From positions 1,488,001-1,552,000 of the forward strand of contig NZ_CP107913.1 in NCBI RefSeq assembly GCF_036014115.1: 64,000 nucleotides of DNA, given 5' to 3'. Origin of the DNA: Streptomyces sp. NBC_00448 (GTDB taxonomy: Bacteria; Actinomycetota; Actinomycetes; Streptomycetales; Streptomycetaceae). How positions within the stretch are numbered: position 1 is the first letter of the stretch; every line of letters begins with the position of its first letter. Below, one piece after another: positions 51,573 to 61,578 of this stretch. Below the pieces are notes generated by a model. The model was not told the DNA's origin, searched no databases, and saw only the letters and a program-made list of their open reading frames with translations. A program made the translations under genes and the position numbers.

Positions 51573-51690
51573 CGGTGCTCCCTGGAAAACGACCATGCCA
51601 CTATGGCCCGATCCTCCCACGTTTCCCGTACCTGCCAGGACGGGTGTCCGGAGGGCGGACCGGGGCCCGGCACGGGCGGTGGCGGCCGCC

Positions 51691-52542
51691 TCATCGGGCG
51701 GCGAGTGCCACCTCCCCGGCGACGCGCATCGCCTTCAGCGGGGCGGGCGCGATGCCGGTGTGCTGTTCGACCTGGAGGACGGCCTGGTGGACCAGGAGGT
51801 CGAGGCCGCTCGTGACCCGGCCGCCGCGGGCGGTCCAGGCGGCCGCGAGCGGGGTCGGCCAGGGCTCGTAGAGCACGTCGAAGAGGGTGCCGGGGGCGGC
51901 CGGGACCGCTTCGGCGAGGTGGTCGGCGGCGCCCGCGGGAGTCGTGGCGATCACCAGCGGCGCGCGGAGCCCTTCGGCGGCGGCGCTCCAGTCGGCGGTG
52001 CGCACGGCCACGCCGAGCCGCTCGCCCCAGCGGGCCATCTCCTTGGCGCGGGCCGGGCCGCGCACGTACGCGGTGACCTCGCCGGTGCAGACCCGGGCGA
52101 GCGCGGCCAGCGCGGAGGACGCGGTGGCGCCCGCGCCGAGCACGGCCGCCGACGGCACGGAGGTGACGCCGTGTTCGGCCAGTGCCGCGACCATGCCGGG
52201 GATGTCGGTGTTGTCGCCGTGCCGCCGCCCGTCGGCGCCGAGGACGACGGTGTTGACCGCCTCCACCGAGGCCGCGGTGTCGCTGATCTCGTCCAGCAGC
52301 GGGATGATCGCGCGCTTGAGCGGCATCGTCAGCGACAGCCCGGCCCACTGCGCCGGGTCCAGGCCCGCGACGAAACCGGGCAGCGCCAACTCGTCCACCT
52401 CGAAGCGGTCGTACCGCCGGCGGTCGAGACCGAGAGCGGCGTACGCGGCGCGGTGCAGCACCGGGGAGAGCGAATGCGCGATCGGGGAGCCGAGCACGGC
52501 GGCGCGGTAGGCGCCGCCGTGCGGCCGAGCGGTGGTGTCCAA
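51691..52542 (-). CDS. aroE: Shikimate dehydrogenase
   Basis: A 283-residue NADP-type oxidoreductase reducing 3-dehydroshikimate. It shows [39 protein letters not shown] (catalytic Lys), [23 protein letters not shown] and the Rossmann loop [15 protein letters not shown]. In the usual GxNVTxPxK motif Val-Thr reads Leu-Thr here. TTG start 13 nt after the mltG stop. It is separated from aroC by 118 nt. Confidence 0.94.
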   Translation of the reverse strand: MDTTARPHGGAYRAAVLGSPIAHSLSPVLHRAAYAALGLDRRRYDRFEVDELALPGFVAGLDPAQWAGLSLTMPLKRAIIPLLDEISDTAASVEAVNTVVLGADGRRHGDNTDIPGMVAALAEHGVTSVPSAAVLGAGATASSALAALARVCTGEVTAYVRGPARAKEMARWGERLGVAVRTADWSAAAEGLRAPLVIATTPAGAADHLAEAVPAAPGTLFDVLYEPWPTPLAAAWTARGGRVTSGLDLLVHQAVLQVEQHTGIAPAPLKAMRVAGEVALAAR

Positions 52543-52555
52543 GGAGAGCGCCCTG

Positions 52556-54472
52556 CTACTGGGAGTTGTACTGCTGGTAGAGCTTGTCGAACTCGGCCTT
52601 CGTCTCGGTGAACTTCGTGGTCTTGCCGTCCAGCGAGATGAAGTACCACCAGTTGCCGCTGTCCGGGGCCATCGCGGCCTTGAGCGCGTCGATGCCGGGG
52701 TTGCCGATCGGCCCGGGCGGCAGGCCCTGGTGCTTGTAGGTGTTGTACGGGCTGACCAGCGAGTTGATCTCGTTGTGCGAGATGTTCGTCTTGCTGGTGT
52801 TCTTGACGTAGTTGTACGTCGAGTCGAACTGGAGCAGCCCGAGGGTCTCCGGGTTGTTGGGGACCATCCGGTTGTAGACGACCTTGGCCATCTTCTTGAA
52901 GTCGTCGTCGGTCTTGCCCTCGGCCTGCACGAGGCTGGCGACCGTGACGAGTTCGAGCGGGTTGTCCAGCCCCTGCTTCTTCGCCTCGCCGGCCATGTCG
53001 AACTGGGCGTACTGCTTGTTCGCCTCGTCGATCATCTGCTTGAGCAGCACCTCGGGCTTCTCGCCCTTGGAGACGCTGTAGCGGGAGGGGAAGAGGAAGC
53101 CCTCCAGCGGGTCCATGACGTTCGGGCCGGGCTTCGCCCAGGACGGCAGCCCGAGGCTCTTCGCCTGGTCGTGCGCGGTCTTCTGGGTGGTGCCCGCCTT
53201 CAGGCCGAGCCGGGTGTCGATGGCCGCGTAGATCTGCTTGTCGCGCATGCCCTCGGGGATGATCAGCGCGTTCTGCGACTTGGGGTCGAGCATCATCGTG
53301 ACCGCCGCGGAACCGGACATCTGCTTGTGCAGGTCGTAGACGCCGGCCTGGATGAAGCCGCCCTTGGGGTTCTTGCCCGCCGCGGCGGTGAAGGCGCCGA
53401 CGCTCTTCACGACGCCGGCCTTCTTCAGGATGTTGCCCATGGTGGTCGCGGACGACCCCGAGGGGATGTCCACCTGGACGTCGCCGCTGCCCTGGCCCGA
53501 GTAGTCCGGCGGCGGGCCGAAGCGGCTCTCGTACATGTTGTAGCCGACGTAGCCGATGCCGCCGACGCCGCCGACCAGGACGGCGAGCACGACCACGCAG
53601 GCGCAGCCGCTGCGGCGCTTCTTGCCGGGCTGGGGCTGGGACCTGCCGGATCTGCGGCCGCCGGTCCTGGTCGGCTCGGGCGCGTGGTCGTCGTCATCGT
53701 CGTCGCGGCCGGCGAAGAAGGCGTGGTCGCTGGGGTCGCCCTCCTCGTCCGCGTCCCACTCGCCGGTGTTGGCCGGGGCGGTGCGCAGCGGGTGGGCGCC
53801 GGGCTCCTGGGGGTGGCCCGGTGCGGCGGTGCCGGGACGGGCACCGGACTGCCCCATGCCCGGCTGGCCGGCGCCGGGTTGACCCGGACCGGGCTGGCCG
53901 GCGCCGGGCTGGCCCGGTCGGCCCATGCCGGGCTGCTGCGGCTGCTGCTGCCCCTGGGTCTGTTGCTGCTGTCCCTGGTACTGCGGCTGCTGGGGCTGCT
54001 GGGGCTGCTGCTGCGGGTAGCCCTGCTGCTGCGGCTGCTGGGGTTGCTGCTGGCCGTAGTAGCCGGGCTGCTGCCCGTACGGGTCCTGCGGCTGCTGACC
54101 GCCGTACGGGTCCTGGCTGTACCCGGTGACCTGGCCGGTCTGGTACGAGCCGGTGTCGTAGCCCTCGTAGCCGTCGTAACCCTCGTACCCGGCCTGCTGG
54201 TAGCCCTGCTGCGGGTGGCCCTGCTGGGGGTACTGCGACTGCTCGGGGTACTGCTGCTGGCCGTACTGCTGCTGCGGGTAGCCCTGCTGGGGCTGCTGCG
54301 GGTACTGCTGGTGCTGCTGACCGGTGGCGTACGGGTCCTGCCAGTCGCCCTGCTGCTGAGGGTGCTGGGGCTGCTGCTGCGGGTACCCCTGGTCGTACAC
54401 ATCGCCGAAGAGCGGGTCCTCGGGGTGCCACGGTTCGGAGCCGGAACCCCGGCCATAGTCAGTCATCGGCAT
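52556..54472 (-). CDS. mltG: Endolytic murein transglycosylase MltG with long Gln/Pro/Tyr-rich N-terminus
   Basis: A 638-residue protein. Residues ~25-210 are a cytoplasmic low-complexity tail of repeated YPQQ/GQQ/PGQPG units; an acidic DDDDDD run (~257-262) and a basic KKRR precede one membrane helix (291-312). The extracellular part has a LysM-like region (VQVDIPSGSSATTMGNILKKAGVV) and the YceG catalytic domain (ALIIPEGMRDKQIYAAI, DPLEGFLFPSRYSVSKG, TVASLVQAEGKTDDDFKKMAKVVYNRM with the catalytic Glu, GLPPGPIGNPGIDALKAA). It terminates nascent glycan strands. Family proteins are ~340-400 residues, so the excess is the tail. Confidence 0.93.
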   Translation of the reverse strand: MPMTDYGRGSGSEPWHPEDPLFGDVYDQGYPQQQPQHPQQQGDWQDPYATGQQHQQYPQQPQQGYPQQQYGQQQYPEQSQYPQQGHPQQGYQQAGYEGYDGYEGYDTGSYQTGQVTGYSQDPYGGQQPQDPYGQQPGYYGQQQPQQPQQQGYPQQQPQQPQQPQYQGQQQQTQGQQQPQQPGMGRPGQPGAGQPGPGQPGAGQPGMGQSGARPGTAAPGHPQEPGAHPLRTAPANTGEWDADEEGDPSDHAFFAGRDDDDDDHAPEPTRTGGRRSGRSQPQPGKKRRSGCACVVVLAVLVGGVGGIGYVGYNMYESRFGPPPDYSGQGSGDVQVDIPSGSSATTMGNILKKAGVVKSVGAFTAAAGKNPKGGFIQAGVYDLHKQMSGSAAVTMMLDPKSQNALIIPEGMRDKQIYAAIDTRLGLKAGTTQKTAHDQAKSLGLPSWAKPGPNVMDPLEGFLFPSRYSVSKGEKPEVLLKQMIDEANKQYAQFDMAGEAKKQGLDNPLELVTVASLVQAEGKTDDDFKKMAKVVYNRMVPNNPETLGLLQFDSTYNYVKNTSKTNISHNEINSLVSPYNTYKHQGLPPGPIGNPGIDALKAAMAPDSGNWWYFISLDGKTTKFTETKAEFDKLYQQYNSQ

Positions 54473-54657
54473 CCATCAGTCGGTCTTCCTGCTCGCACCC
54501 TCCGTGGCAGACCCCGGTCCTCGGTCTTCCACTCCGGCTGCTCGGGCGTCAGCCCTCGGTCCCGTCGGTACGCGGTCGGCATCAGGCCCGCCGACCTTGC
54601 GAAACGGGCGGCGCCCGTAGGCACCGCCGTGTCGCGCGGAACGTTACCGTATCGCGA

Positions 54658-55344
54658 TCAGATGACTACTTCGACGTTCTCGCCCGGAGCAGTGCCCGAC
54701 ACCCGCTCGGTCTCCAGCGCGCTCTGCAGAATAACGACTGCGGCCGCCTGGTCGACTACGGAGCGTCCCTTTTTTGCACTGACTCCGGACGCGCGCAGCC
54801 CGTGGGTGGCGGTGACGGTGCTCATCCGCTCGTCCACGAGGCGGACCGGCACCGGGGCGATGATTTTCGCCACAGCGAGGGCGAAGCCGCGGACCTTGGC
54901 CGCGGCCGGGCCCTCGGTGCCGTTCAGCGACCGGGGCAGCCCGACGACGACCTCGATCGGGTCGTACTCGGCGACGAGGGCGGCCAACCGGCGCTGCGCG
55001 GCGGGCACATCGCGGCCGGGCACGGTCTCCACCGGGGTGGCGAGGATGCCGTCCGGGTCGCACGAGGCCACCCCGATCCGGGCGTCCCCGACGTCCACGG
55101 CCAGCCGCCGGCCACGCCTGATCCCGCCGGGACCGCCGGCGCCGTGGGAGCCGCCCGTGCCTTCGGGACCGCCCGCGCCTTCCGGGCCGCCCTGGACACC
55201 GGGACCGCCGGGACCGCCAGAAGCCGCAGGGTGACCGCCTCCCGCGCCGCCGGGCGCACCCCGCTCCCCGCCGCGGCCCGCGGCGGAGCGCCGGGCCCGC
55301 GGCCGCTCACGACCGCGCTCCGCGCCCCGCCGCCGCTCGGTCAT
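54658..55344 (-). CDS. ruvX: RuvX/YqgF-type nuclease (putative pre-16S rRNA processing or Holliday junction resolvase)
   Basis: A 228-residue protein. Residues ~80-225 are the RNase H-fold YqgF domain: RLAVDVGDARIGVASCDPDGILA, VVVGLPRSLNGTEGPAA, VRLVDERMSTVTA and KGRSVVDQAAAVVILQ. The first ~75 residues are an Arg-rich start and a collagen-like Gly-Gly-Pro stretch absent from the ~140-residue family norm. The ATG (MTERRRGAER) was chosen since it lies 1 nt after the alaS stop region; the frame extends further only inside alaS. Confidence 0.92.
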   Translation of the reverse strand: MTERRRGAERGRERPRARRSAAGRGGERGAPGGAGGGHPAASGGPGGPGVQGGPEGAGGPEGTGGSHGAGGPGGIRRGRRLAVDVGDARIGVASCDPDGILATPVETVPGRDVPAAQRRLAALVAEYDPIEVVVGLPRSLNGTEGPAAAKVRGFALAVAKIIAPVPVRLVDERMSTVTATHGLRASGVSAKKGRSVVDQAAAVVILQSALETERVSGTAPGENVEVVI

Positions 55345-55345
55345 G

Positions 55346-58015
55346 TCACGCCTTCTCGCCGACGAGCCGCCGTACGGCCTCGATCGCGTCGGGCACGGCC
55401 GCGGGGTTCTGGCCGCCGCCCTGGGCGACGTCGTCCTTGCCGCCGCCGCCACCACCGAGCGTCTTCGCCGCGGTGCGGACGAGTTCGCCGGCCTTGAGGC
55501 CGCGCTCGCGCCCCGCCTCGTTGGTCGCGATGACGGTCAGCGGACGGCCGTTCGCCACGGTGAACAGCGCGACGACGGCGGGCCGGCCGCCGCTGATCCG
55601 CTGCCGCACGTCGAGCACGAGCTTGCGCAGGTCGTCCGCCCCGGTGCCCTCGGGCACCGCGCCGGTGACCAGGGCGACGCCCTTGACGTCCTCCGCGGCC
55701 TCGGCGAGCCCGGCCGCGGCCTGCAGCACCTTCTCGGCGCGGAACCGCTCGATCTCCTTCTCGGCGTCCTTGAGCTTGGCGAGCATCCCGGAGATCTTGT
55801 CCGGCAGTTCCTCGGGACGGCCCTTCACCAGGTCGGTGAGCTGGGCGACCACGGTGTGCTCGCGGGCCAGGAAGTTGTAGGCGTCGACGCCGACCAGCGC
55901 CTCCACCCGGCGCACGCCGGACCCGATCGAGGACTCGCCGAGCAGCTTCACCAGGCCGAGTTGGGCGGTGTTGTGCACGTGGGTGCCGCCGCACAGCTCC
56001 TTGGAGAAGTCGCCGATGGTGACCACCCGGACGTGCTCGCCGTACTTCTCGCCGAACTCCGCGATGGCGCCCTGCCGCTTGGCCTCCGCGATCGGCATCA
56101 CCTCGGCGGTGACGTCGAGTTCGCGGGCCAGCACCTCGTTGATCTTCTGCTCGACGTCGGTCAGCACGGTGCCGGGCACCGCGGCCGGGGAGCCGAAGTC
56201 GAAGCGGAAGCGGCCGGGCGAGTTCTCCGAGCCGGCCTGGGCCGCCGTGGGGCCCAGCGCGTCGCGCAGCGCCTGGTGGGTGAGGTGGGTGGCGCTGTGC
56301 GCGCGGGCGATGGCGCGGCGCCGGGTCAGGTCGATCTGGGCGTGCGCGGCCGCGCCGAGGGTGACCTCGCCGACCTGGACGACGCCCTTGTGCACGCTGA
56401 CGCCGGGCACCGGGCGCTGCACGTCGCGGATCTCCACGACGGCGCCGCTGTCCAGCCGGATGCGGCCGGTGTCAGCGAGCTGGCCGCCGCCTTCGGCGTA
56501 GAAGGGGGTGCGGTCGAGGACGATCTCGACCTCGTCGCCCTCGGTGGCGGCCGGCGAGGGCAGGCCGTCGACGAGCAGGCCGACAACGGTGGCCTCGCCC
56601 TGGTCGTGGAGGTACCCGGTGAACTCGGTGGCGCCGGAGCGGTCGGCGACCTCGCGGTAGGCCGACAGGTCGGCGTGGCCGGTCTTCTTCTTCTGCGCGT
56701 CCGCCTTCGCCCGGTCGCGCTGCTCCTTCATCAGCCGCCGGAAGCCGTCCTCGTCGACGCTCAGCCCCTGCTCGGAGGCCATCTCCAGGGTGAGGTCGAT
56801 CGGGAAGCCCCAGGTGTCGTGGAGCAGGAACGCCTGCTCGCCGGGGAGCACCCGGCCGCCCTGGGCCTTGGTCTCGGTGACCGCGGAGTCGAGGATGTTG
56901 GTGCCGGCCGAGAGGGTCTTGAGGAAGCGGGACTCCTCGGCGAGCGCGACGGACTCGATCCGCTTGCGGTCGGTGATCAGTTCCGGGTACTGCTCGCCCA
57001 TGGTGCCGATGACGACGTCCACGAGCTCGGCGACCACCGGGCGGTCGGCGCCCAGCATCCGCATGTTGCGGATCGCGCGGCGCATGATCCGGCGCAGGAC
57101 GTAGCCGCGGCCCTCGTTGCCGGGCGTGACGCCGTCGCCGATGAGCATGACGGCGGTGCGCATGTGGTCGGCGACGACCCGCAGCGAGACATCGGAGTCC
57201 TTGGCGCGGCCGTAGTGGACGCCGGTGAGAGCGGTGGCCGTGTCGATGACGACGCGCAGGGTGTCGGTCTCGTACATGTTCTGCACGCCCTGCAGGATCA
57301 TCGCGAGGCGTTCGAGGCCGAGGCCGGTGTCGATGTTCTGGGCGGGCAGGTCGCCGAGGATCTGGAAGCCGTCCTTGCCCTGGCCGGGGCCGCGTTCGTA
57401 CTGCATGAAGACCAGGTTCCAGATCTCCACGTACCGCTCGTCGTTGACCGCGGGGCCGCCCTCTTCACCGAACTCGGGGCCGCGGTCGTAGTTGATCTCG
57501 GAGCAGGGGCCGCAGGGGCCGGGGACGCCCATGGACCAGAAGTTGGGGCCCATGCCGAGGCGCTGGATGCGCTCGGCGGGGACGCCGACGACGTCGCGCC
57601 AGATCCGCTCGGCCTCGTCGTCCTTCTCGTAGACGGTGATCCACAGCTTCTCCGGCTCCAGGCCGTAGCCGCCGTCGGCCTGCGAGCTGGTCAGCAGCTC
57701 CCAGGCGTAGGTGATGGCGCCTTCCTTGAAGTAGTCGCCGAAGGAGAAGTTGCCGCACATCTGGAAGAACGTGCCGTGCCGGGTGGTCCGGCCGACCTCT
57801 TCGATGTCCGGGGTGCGCACGCACTTCTGGACGCTGGTGGCGCGGTCGAAGGGCGGCTTGACCTCGCCGAGGAAATACGGCTTGAACGGGACCATGCCGG
57901 CCGGGACGAGCAGCAGCGTCGGGTCGTCCGCGATGAGGGAGGCCGACGGCACCACGGTGTGCCCGCGCTCCTCGAAGAAGCGCAGCCAGCGGCGGCGGAT
58001 TTCTGCCGACTCCAT
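55346..58015 (-). CDS. alaS: Alanyl-tRNA synthetase
   Basis: An 889-residue class II synthetase. The aminoacylation core begins [26 protein letters not shown] and contains [32 protein letters not shown] and the motif 3 region [14 protein letters not shown]. The editing domain has [16 protein letters not shown] (HxxxH) and [13 protein letters not shown]; the C-Ala domain is Gly-rich near [16 protein letters not shown]. The ATG shares one base with the preceding stop. Confidence 0.97.
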   Translation of the reverse strand: MESAEIRRRWLRFFEERGHTVVPSASLIADDPTLLLVPAGMVPFKPYFLGEVKPPFDRATSVQKCVRTPDIEEVGRTTRHGTFFQMCGNFSFGDYFKEGAITYAWELLTSSQADGGYGLEPEKLWITVYEKDDEAERIWRDVVGVPAERIQRLGMGPNFWSMGVPGPCGPCSEINYDRGPEFGEEGGPAVNDERYVEIWNLVFMQYERGPGQGKDGFQILGDLPAQNIDTGLGLERLAMILQGVQNMYETDTLRVVIDTATALTGVHYGRAKDSDVSLRVVADHMRTAVMLIGDGVTPGNEGRGYVLRRIMRRAIRNMRMLGADRPVVAELVDVVIGTMGEQYPELITDRKRIESVALAEESRFLKTLSAGTNILDSAVTETKAQGGRVLPGEQAFLLHDTWGFPIDLTLEMASEQGLSVDEDGFRRLMKEQRDRAKADAQKKKTGHADLSAYREVADRSGATEFTGYLHDQGEATVVGLLVDGLPSPAATEGDEVEIVLDRTPFYAEGGGQLADTGRIRLDSGAVVEIRDVQRPVPGVSVHKGVVQVGEVTLGAAAHAQIDLTRRRAIARAHSATHLTHQALRDALGPTAAQAGSENSPGRFRFDFGSPAAVPGTVLTDVEQKINEVLARELDVTAEVMPIAEAKRQGAIAEFGEKYGEHVRVVTIGDFSKELCGGTHVHNTAQLGLVKLLGESSIGSGVRRVEALVGVDAYNFLAREHTVVAQLTDLVKGRPEELPDKISGMLAKLKDAEKEIERFRAEKVLQAAAGLAEAAEDVKGVALVTGAVPEGTGADDLRKLVLDVRQRISGGRPAVVALFTVANGRPLTVIATNEAGRERGLKAGELVRTAAKTLGGGGGGKDDVAQGGGQNPAAVPDAIEAVRRLVGEKA

Positions 58016-58383
58016 CAGTGTTCGTCCTTCCGGTTCTTGTGCTTGCGATCCCCGCGCCTGGCCTTCGTGGGCAGGGCGGGGGTGCCGCTGCCCGCGGTGC
58101 TCCCGGGCAGGGTGGCCCGCGGGGCGGGCAGCGGCTGGGGTGACTCGGGTGCGCCCTGGGTACGCAGGCCCAGGGCGTCGTGCAGTTCGGTCTCGCGCTG
58201 GGCCATGCCGACCCGTACGTCCTGGGCGAACAGCCGCAGCCGCGCACCGGTCTCCAGGGCGCGGTCGGCGGCGGTCACGGCGAGGCTGTCGGGGTTGAGA
58301 CGGCGCACCGCGCGGCCCACCTTGACGGTGGCCCACGCTCCGGTGGCGGCGCCGGTCACGAACCAGAACAGACGGCGGAACAT
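58015..58383 (-). CDS. Small membrane-anchored protein (DUF6167-like)
   Basis: A 122-residue protein with one N-terminal membrane segment ([22 protein letters not shown]), a helical region ([40 protein letters not shown]) and a Pro-rich, then basic tail ending KHKNRKDEH. Proteins like this sit between a DUF948 gene and alaS in streptomycetes. The function is not known. It is tightly coupled to alaS (1-nt overlap). Confidence 0.75.
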   Translation of the reverse strand: MFRRLFWFVTGAATGAWATVKVGRAVRRLNPDSLAVTAADRALETGARLRLFAQDVRVGMAQRETELHDALGLRTQGAPESPQPLPAPRATLPGSTAGSGTPALPTKARRGDRKHKNRKDEH

Positions 58384-58387
58384 GGCC

Positions 58388-58834
58388 TCAGTCCTTATTA
58401 CGGCGGTCGCGGCGTTCCCGGCGTTCCCGGCGCGCGGCGGGCAGCACCCTGCCGGTGAGGGTACGGGCCCGCGCCTTGCCGGCGTCGCCGGACTGCATGC
58501 CGACCGCGCGCCGCACGCCGTATCCGAACGCGGCGACCTTCACCAGCGGGCCGCCGAACGTCGAGGCGACGGTGGACGACAGCGCCGACGCGTTCGCGGT
58601 CACCTCGGCGACGTCGGAGGTGATGGTGTCGACCCGGTCGAGTTGCGCGTTCGCGCTGCGCAGCGCGTCGGACGCCTCGCCGAGCAGCGGCACGGCCTGC
58701 TCGGTGATGCCCGCGACGAGTTCCGTGGTGCGCCTCAGCGTCTGCGCCAGCCGGGCCAGCGCGACGGCCAGGAACGACACGAGGATCGCCCAGAACACGG
58801 CGACGATGAGGCCCGCCACCTCTCCACCGGACAC
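58388..58834 (-). CDS. DUF948-family membrane protein
   Basis: A 148-residue protein. The N-terminal membrane helix GLIVAVFWAILVSFLAVALARLAQTL is followed by a coiled-coil-like region (TTELVAGITEQAVPLLGEASDALRSANAQLDRVDTITSDVAEVT) and a very basic C-terminus (RRERRERRDRRNKD). This is the DUF948 layout, often compared with methyl-accepting coiled coils of general stress proteins. GTG start. It is the first gene of the run through alaS, ruvX and mltG to the aro genes, with 4 nt to the next gene. Confidence 0.82.
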   Translation of the reverse strand: MSGGEVAGLIVAVFWAILVSFLAVALARLAQTLRRTTELVAGITEQAVPLLGEASDALRSANAQLDRVDTITSDVAEVTANASALSSTVASTFGGPLVKVAAFGYGVRRAVGMQSGDAGKARARTLTGRVLPAARRERRERRDRRNKD

Positions 58835-58924
58835 GCTGCCGCACTCCCTTTTCCGACCCTCACCACTGTTGTTGCGAGCTTATCGCGTCGCGGGGACAGG
58901 ACCCTCCAGGCCGCCCCGTACCGT

Positions 58925-59050
58925 CGGTTCAGGGACCACCTGCCGGCGGGGGGTTGCTCGCGCGGTTCTCCCCCAGAGCTTCGCCTGGGTGGGGGTGCCC
59001 CCGGCGGAGCCAGGGGAGTGCCCCCACGCGCCCCTGGTTTGTCCGGGTCT
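58925..59050 (-). repeat. Dispersed intergenic repeat, copy 8 (long form)
   Basis: A minus-oriented copy with edge GTTCAGGGACCACCTGCCGG, GCGCGGTTCTCCCCCAGAGC, the 57-bp module (GGGTGGGGGTGCCCCCGGCG) and the end CACGCGCCCCTGG. It is the one copy placed in a divergent gap, between DUF948 and the ATPase gene. Confidence 0.85.
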
Positions 59051-59073
59051 TCCGGGAAAGGGCACACAGCGGG

Positions 59074-59103
59074 TTGTACGTTGCGCTAGCGAGCACGTAC
59101 GCT
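59074..59103 (+). promoter_or_regulatory. Putative promoter of the NB-ARC-type ATPase gene
   Basis: TTGTAC and TACGCT are 18 nt apart, and TACGCT ends 9 nt before the ATG, so the mRNA has almost no leader. GTACGT and ACGTAC arms (59076-59081 and 59095-59100) form an inverted repeat around the spacer and may be an operator. Confidence 0.5.
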
Positions 59104-59112
59104 CCGTAGACC

Positions 59113-61215
59113 ATGTCTTCCGCGGAATGCCTGCCGGCCGAACTCACCGGATTCGTCGGCCGCGACAGCGAACTCGCCGACCTGGCCGAACTGTTGGCGA
59201 TCAGCCGGCTGACCACGGTGACCGGCACCGGTGGCGTCGGCAAGACCCGTCTGGCCCTGCGCGCCGCAGGCGCCGTACAGAACCGTTTCCGCGACGGCGT
59301 GCGCGCGGTGGACCTGTCGGCGCTGCGGGACGCCGAACTCCTCGACCACACGGTCGCCGACGCGCTGCGGGTACCGGACCACACCACGCGCGGCCCGCGC
59401 ACGGCCCTCGCGGAGTACGTCGCCGACCGCGAACTCCTGCTCGTGGTGGACGGCTTCGACCGGGTCCGTACCGAGTGCGCCGTGCTGACGGCCGAGTTGC
59501 TGCGCCGGGCACCGGGACTGCGGGTGCTCGCCGCGGGCCGCCGCCCCCTGGGTATCACCGGGGAGCGGCTGCTGCCGCTGGCGCCGCTGCCGGTGCCGGG
59601 CGACGGGGTGCGGCTGTTCACCGAGCGCGCCGCCGAGGTCGTGCCGGGCTTCGCCGTGACCGAGGCGGACAGCGCGACCGTGACCGAGCTGTGCACGCGG
59701 CTGGACGGCCTGCCGCTCGCCCTGGAACTCGCGGCGGTGCGGCTGCGCGCGCTGTCGGTGGCCGACGTCCTGCACCGGCTGGACGACCGCTTCCGCCTGC
59801 TGACCGGCGGCGACCCGACCGCGCCGGCCCGGCACCGGGCGCTGCGCACCGCGATCGGCTGGAGCCACGAACTGTGCACGCCCGCCGAACGCCTGCTGTG
59901 GGCACGGCTGTCGGTCTTCGCCGGCCGGTTCGACCTGGACGCGGTGGAGTACGTCTGCGCGGGTACCGACCTGCCCGAGGCCGACATCGCGGAGACCCTG
60001 GCCGGGCTGGTGGCGCAGTCGGTGGTCAGCCGCGAGGCGGACGACCCGTCCGACGGCACCCGCTACCGGATGCTGGAGAGCGTGCGGGAGTACGGCGCCT
60101 CCTGGCTCGCCGCACTCGACGACGAGCAGCGGATGCGGCGCCGGCACCGGGACTGGTACCTGGGCCTCGCCACCTGGTGCGAGCTGGACTGGTTCAGCCC
60201 GCGGCAGGAGGAGGTCGCCGCACGGGTGTCCGACGCCCTGCCCAACCTGCGACTGGCACTCGACTTCAGCCTCGACGGACCCGCCGAGGACCCGGTCGTC
60301 GGCCAGTACCTCGCGGGCACCCTGTGGTTCTGCTGGGTCGGCTGCGGGCGGCTGGCCGAGGGCCGGCACTGGTTGGACCGCGCGCTGGAGGCGTCGGCCG
60401 AACCCAGCGACGCCCGGGCGAAGGCGATGTGGGTGGCCGGGTACGTCGCGCTCCTGCAGGGCGACTCGACCGCGGCGCTTTCCGTACTCCAGGAGTGCCG
60501 CGCCGAGGCCGACGAGAGCGGGAACGCCACCGCGGCCGCGTACGCCGTGCACCGGCTCGGCTGCCTGGCGCTGGTCTCGGACGACATGCCGGTCGCCGAG
60601 CGGTTCATCGGCGACGCGCTCCGCCGCTACCGGCAGATCGGCGAGCTGAACAGCAACGTCCTCATGGGCCAGGTGGAGCTGGCGATGGCGGTGGCCTTCC
60701 AGGGCGACGTGCCCCAGGCGGTCCGGCTCGCCGAAGAGGTCCGGGACATCTGCGGCGACCACGGCGAACGCTGGACGCTCGCATACGCCTTGTACGTCCT
60801 CGGATACGCGGCCTGGCTGGCGGGCGAGCCGGGCCGGGCGCGGCGGCTCGCGGAGGAGTCGCTCGCCATCAACCACGCCTTCCACGACCTGGTGGGCGCC
60901 GTCCTCGCGCTGGAGCTGCTGGCGCTGGTCACCGAGGACGAGGGGGCGCCCCACGAAGCCGCCGTGATCCAGGGCGCGGCCGGTCGGCTGTGGGACTCCG
61001 TCGGCCTACGGCTCTTCGGCTCCCGCCACTTCAACGCGCCCCACGCCATCTGCGAGCGCCGCCTCCGCGAACGCCTCTCCGACCGCGCCTACACCGCCGC
61101 CCTCCACGAAGGCAGCCGTCTCTCCTTCGACGAAGCGGTCCTCCGCGTCCTGGCACTCCCCCGCCAACACCCCTCCAAGGGCCGCCCTCTCCCCGCCGCC
61201 AACCACAACCCCTGA
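59113..61215 (+). CDS. NB-ARC/STAND ATPase with TPR-like repeats, no DNA-binding domain
   Basis: A 700-residue protein resembling the ATPase half of AfsR/LuxR-type regulators. Residues 10-240 form the NTPase: FVGRDSELADLAELL, Walker A TVTGTGGVGKTRLALRAAG, Walker B ELLLVVDGFDRV, sensor LRVLAAGRRPLG, GLPLALELAAVRLRALS. A winged-helix-like segment (TAIGWSHELCTPAERLLWARLSVFAGRFDLDA) follows, then ~350 residues of TPR-like helices (WVAGYVALLQGDSTAALSVLQECRAEADESG). No N-terminal BTAD domain and no C-terminal LuxR HTH are present. It may sense or scaffold rather than bind DNA. Confidence 0.85.
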   Translation: MSSAECLPAELTGFVGRDSELADLAELLAISRLTTVTGTGGVGKTRLALRAAGAVQNRFRDGVRAVDLSALRDAELLDHTVADALRVPDHTTRGPRTALAEYVADRELLLVVDGFDRVRTECAVLTAELLRRAPGLRVLAAGRRPLGITGERLLPLAPLPVPGDGVRLFTERAAEVVPGFAVTEADSATVTELCTRLDGLPLALELAAVRLRALSVADVLHRLDDRFRLLTGGDPTAPARHRALRTAIGWSHELCTPAERLLWARLSVFAGRFDLDAVEYVCAGTDLPEADIAETLAGLVAQSVVSREADDPSDGTRYRMLESVREYGASWLAALDDEQRMRRRHRDWYLGLATWCELDWFSPRQEEVAARVSDALPNLRLALDFSLDGPAEDPVVGQYLAGTLWFCWVGCGRLAEGRHWLDRALEASAEPSDARAKAMWVAGYVALLQGDSTAALSVLQECRAEADESGNATAAAYAVHRLGCLALVSDDMPVAERFIGDALRRYRQIGELNSNVLMGQVELAMAVAFQGDVPQAVRLAEEVRDICGDHGERWTLAYALYVLGYAAWLAGEPGRARRLAEESLAINHAFHDLVGAVLALELLALVTEDEGAPHEAAVIQGAAGRLWDSVGLRLFGSRHFNAPHAICERRLRERLSDRAYTAALHEGSRLSFDEAVLRVLALPRQHPSKGRPLPAANHNP

Positions 61216-61240
61216 CGAAACCGGCACCCACCAACGCAAC

Positions 61241-61465
61241 CGCGCCCCCGAAGGGGCGCGTGGGGGCACTCCCCCTGGCTCCGCCGGGGGCACCCCCACC
61301 CAGGTGAAGCTCTGGGGGAGAACTGCGCCGGAAACCACCCACGGAGGCGCACCCGGCACCACACCCGCACCCCAGCGACGCACCCCGACGGAACGTGCAC
61401 CCAACAACGCAGCCGCGCCCCCGAAGGGGCGCGGGGAACTGCGCGACAAGCCACCCACTACCGGT
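61241..61465 (+). repeat. Dispersed repeat, tandem copies 9a (long) and 9b (short)
   Basis: The start CGCGCCCCCGAAGGGGCGCG occurs at 61241 and 61414 (offset 173), while the following segment ACCCGGCACC occurs at 61351 and 61467 (offset 116). The 57-bp difference is exactly the module present in 9a and absent in 9b. They fill the 363-bp gap between the convergent ATPase and rpsD genes, each followed by the same CACCACACCCGCAC tail. Confidence 0.85.
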
Positions 61466-61578
61466 CACCCGGCACCACACCCGCACTCCAGCGGCGCACC
61501 CCCGACAAGGCGAGCCCCTCCATCGCGGCGCAGCCAGAAGCGCAACGGCAACCCATTACCGAGAAGCGCCGCAGGCGG

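Noticed and set aside
55343..59089. A 1248-codon plus-strand open frame opposite alaS
   Set aside because: Antisense shadow running across alaS, two further genes and into a dispersed repeat; no recognisable domain.
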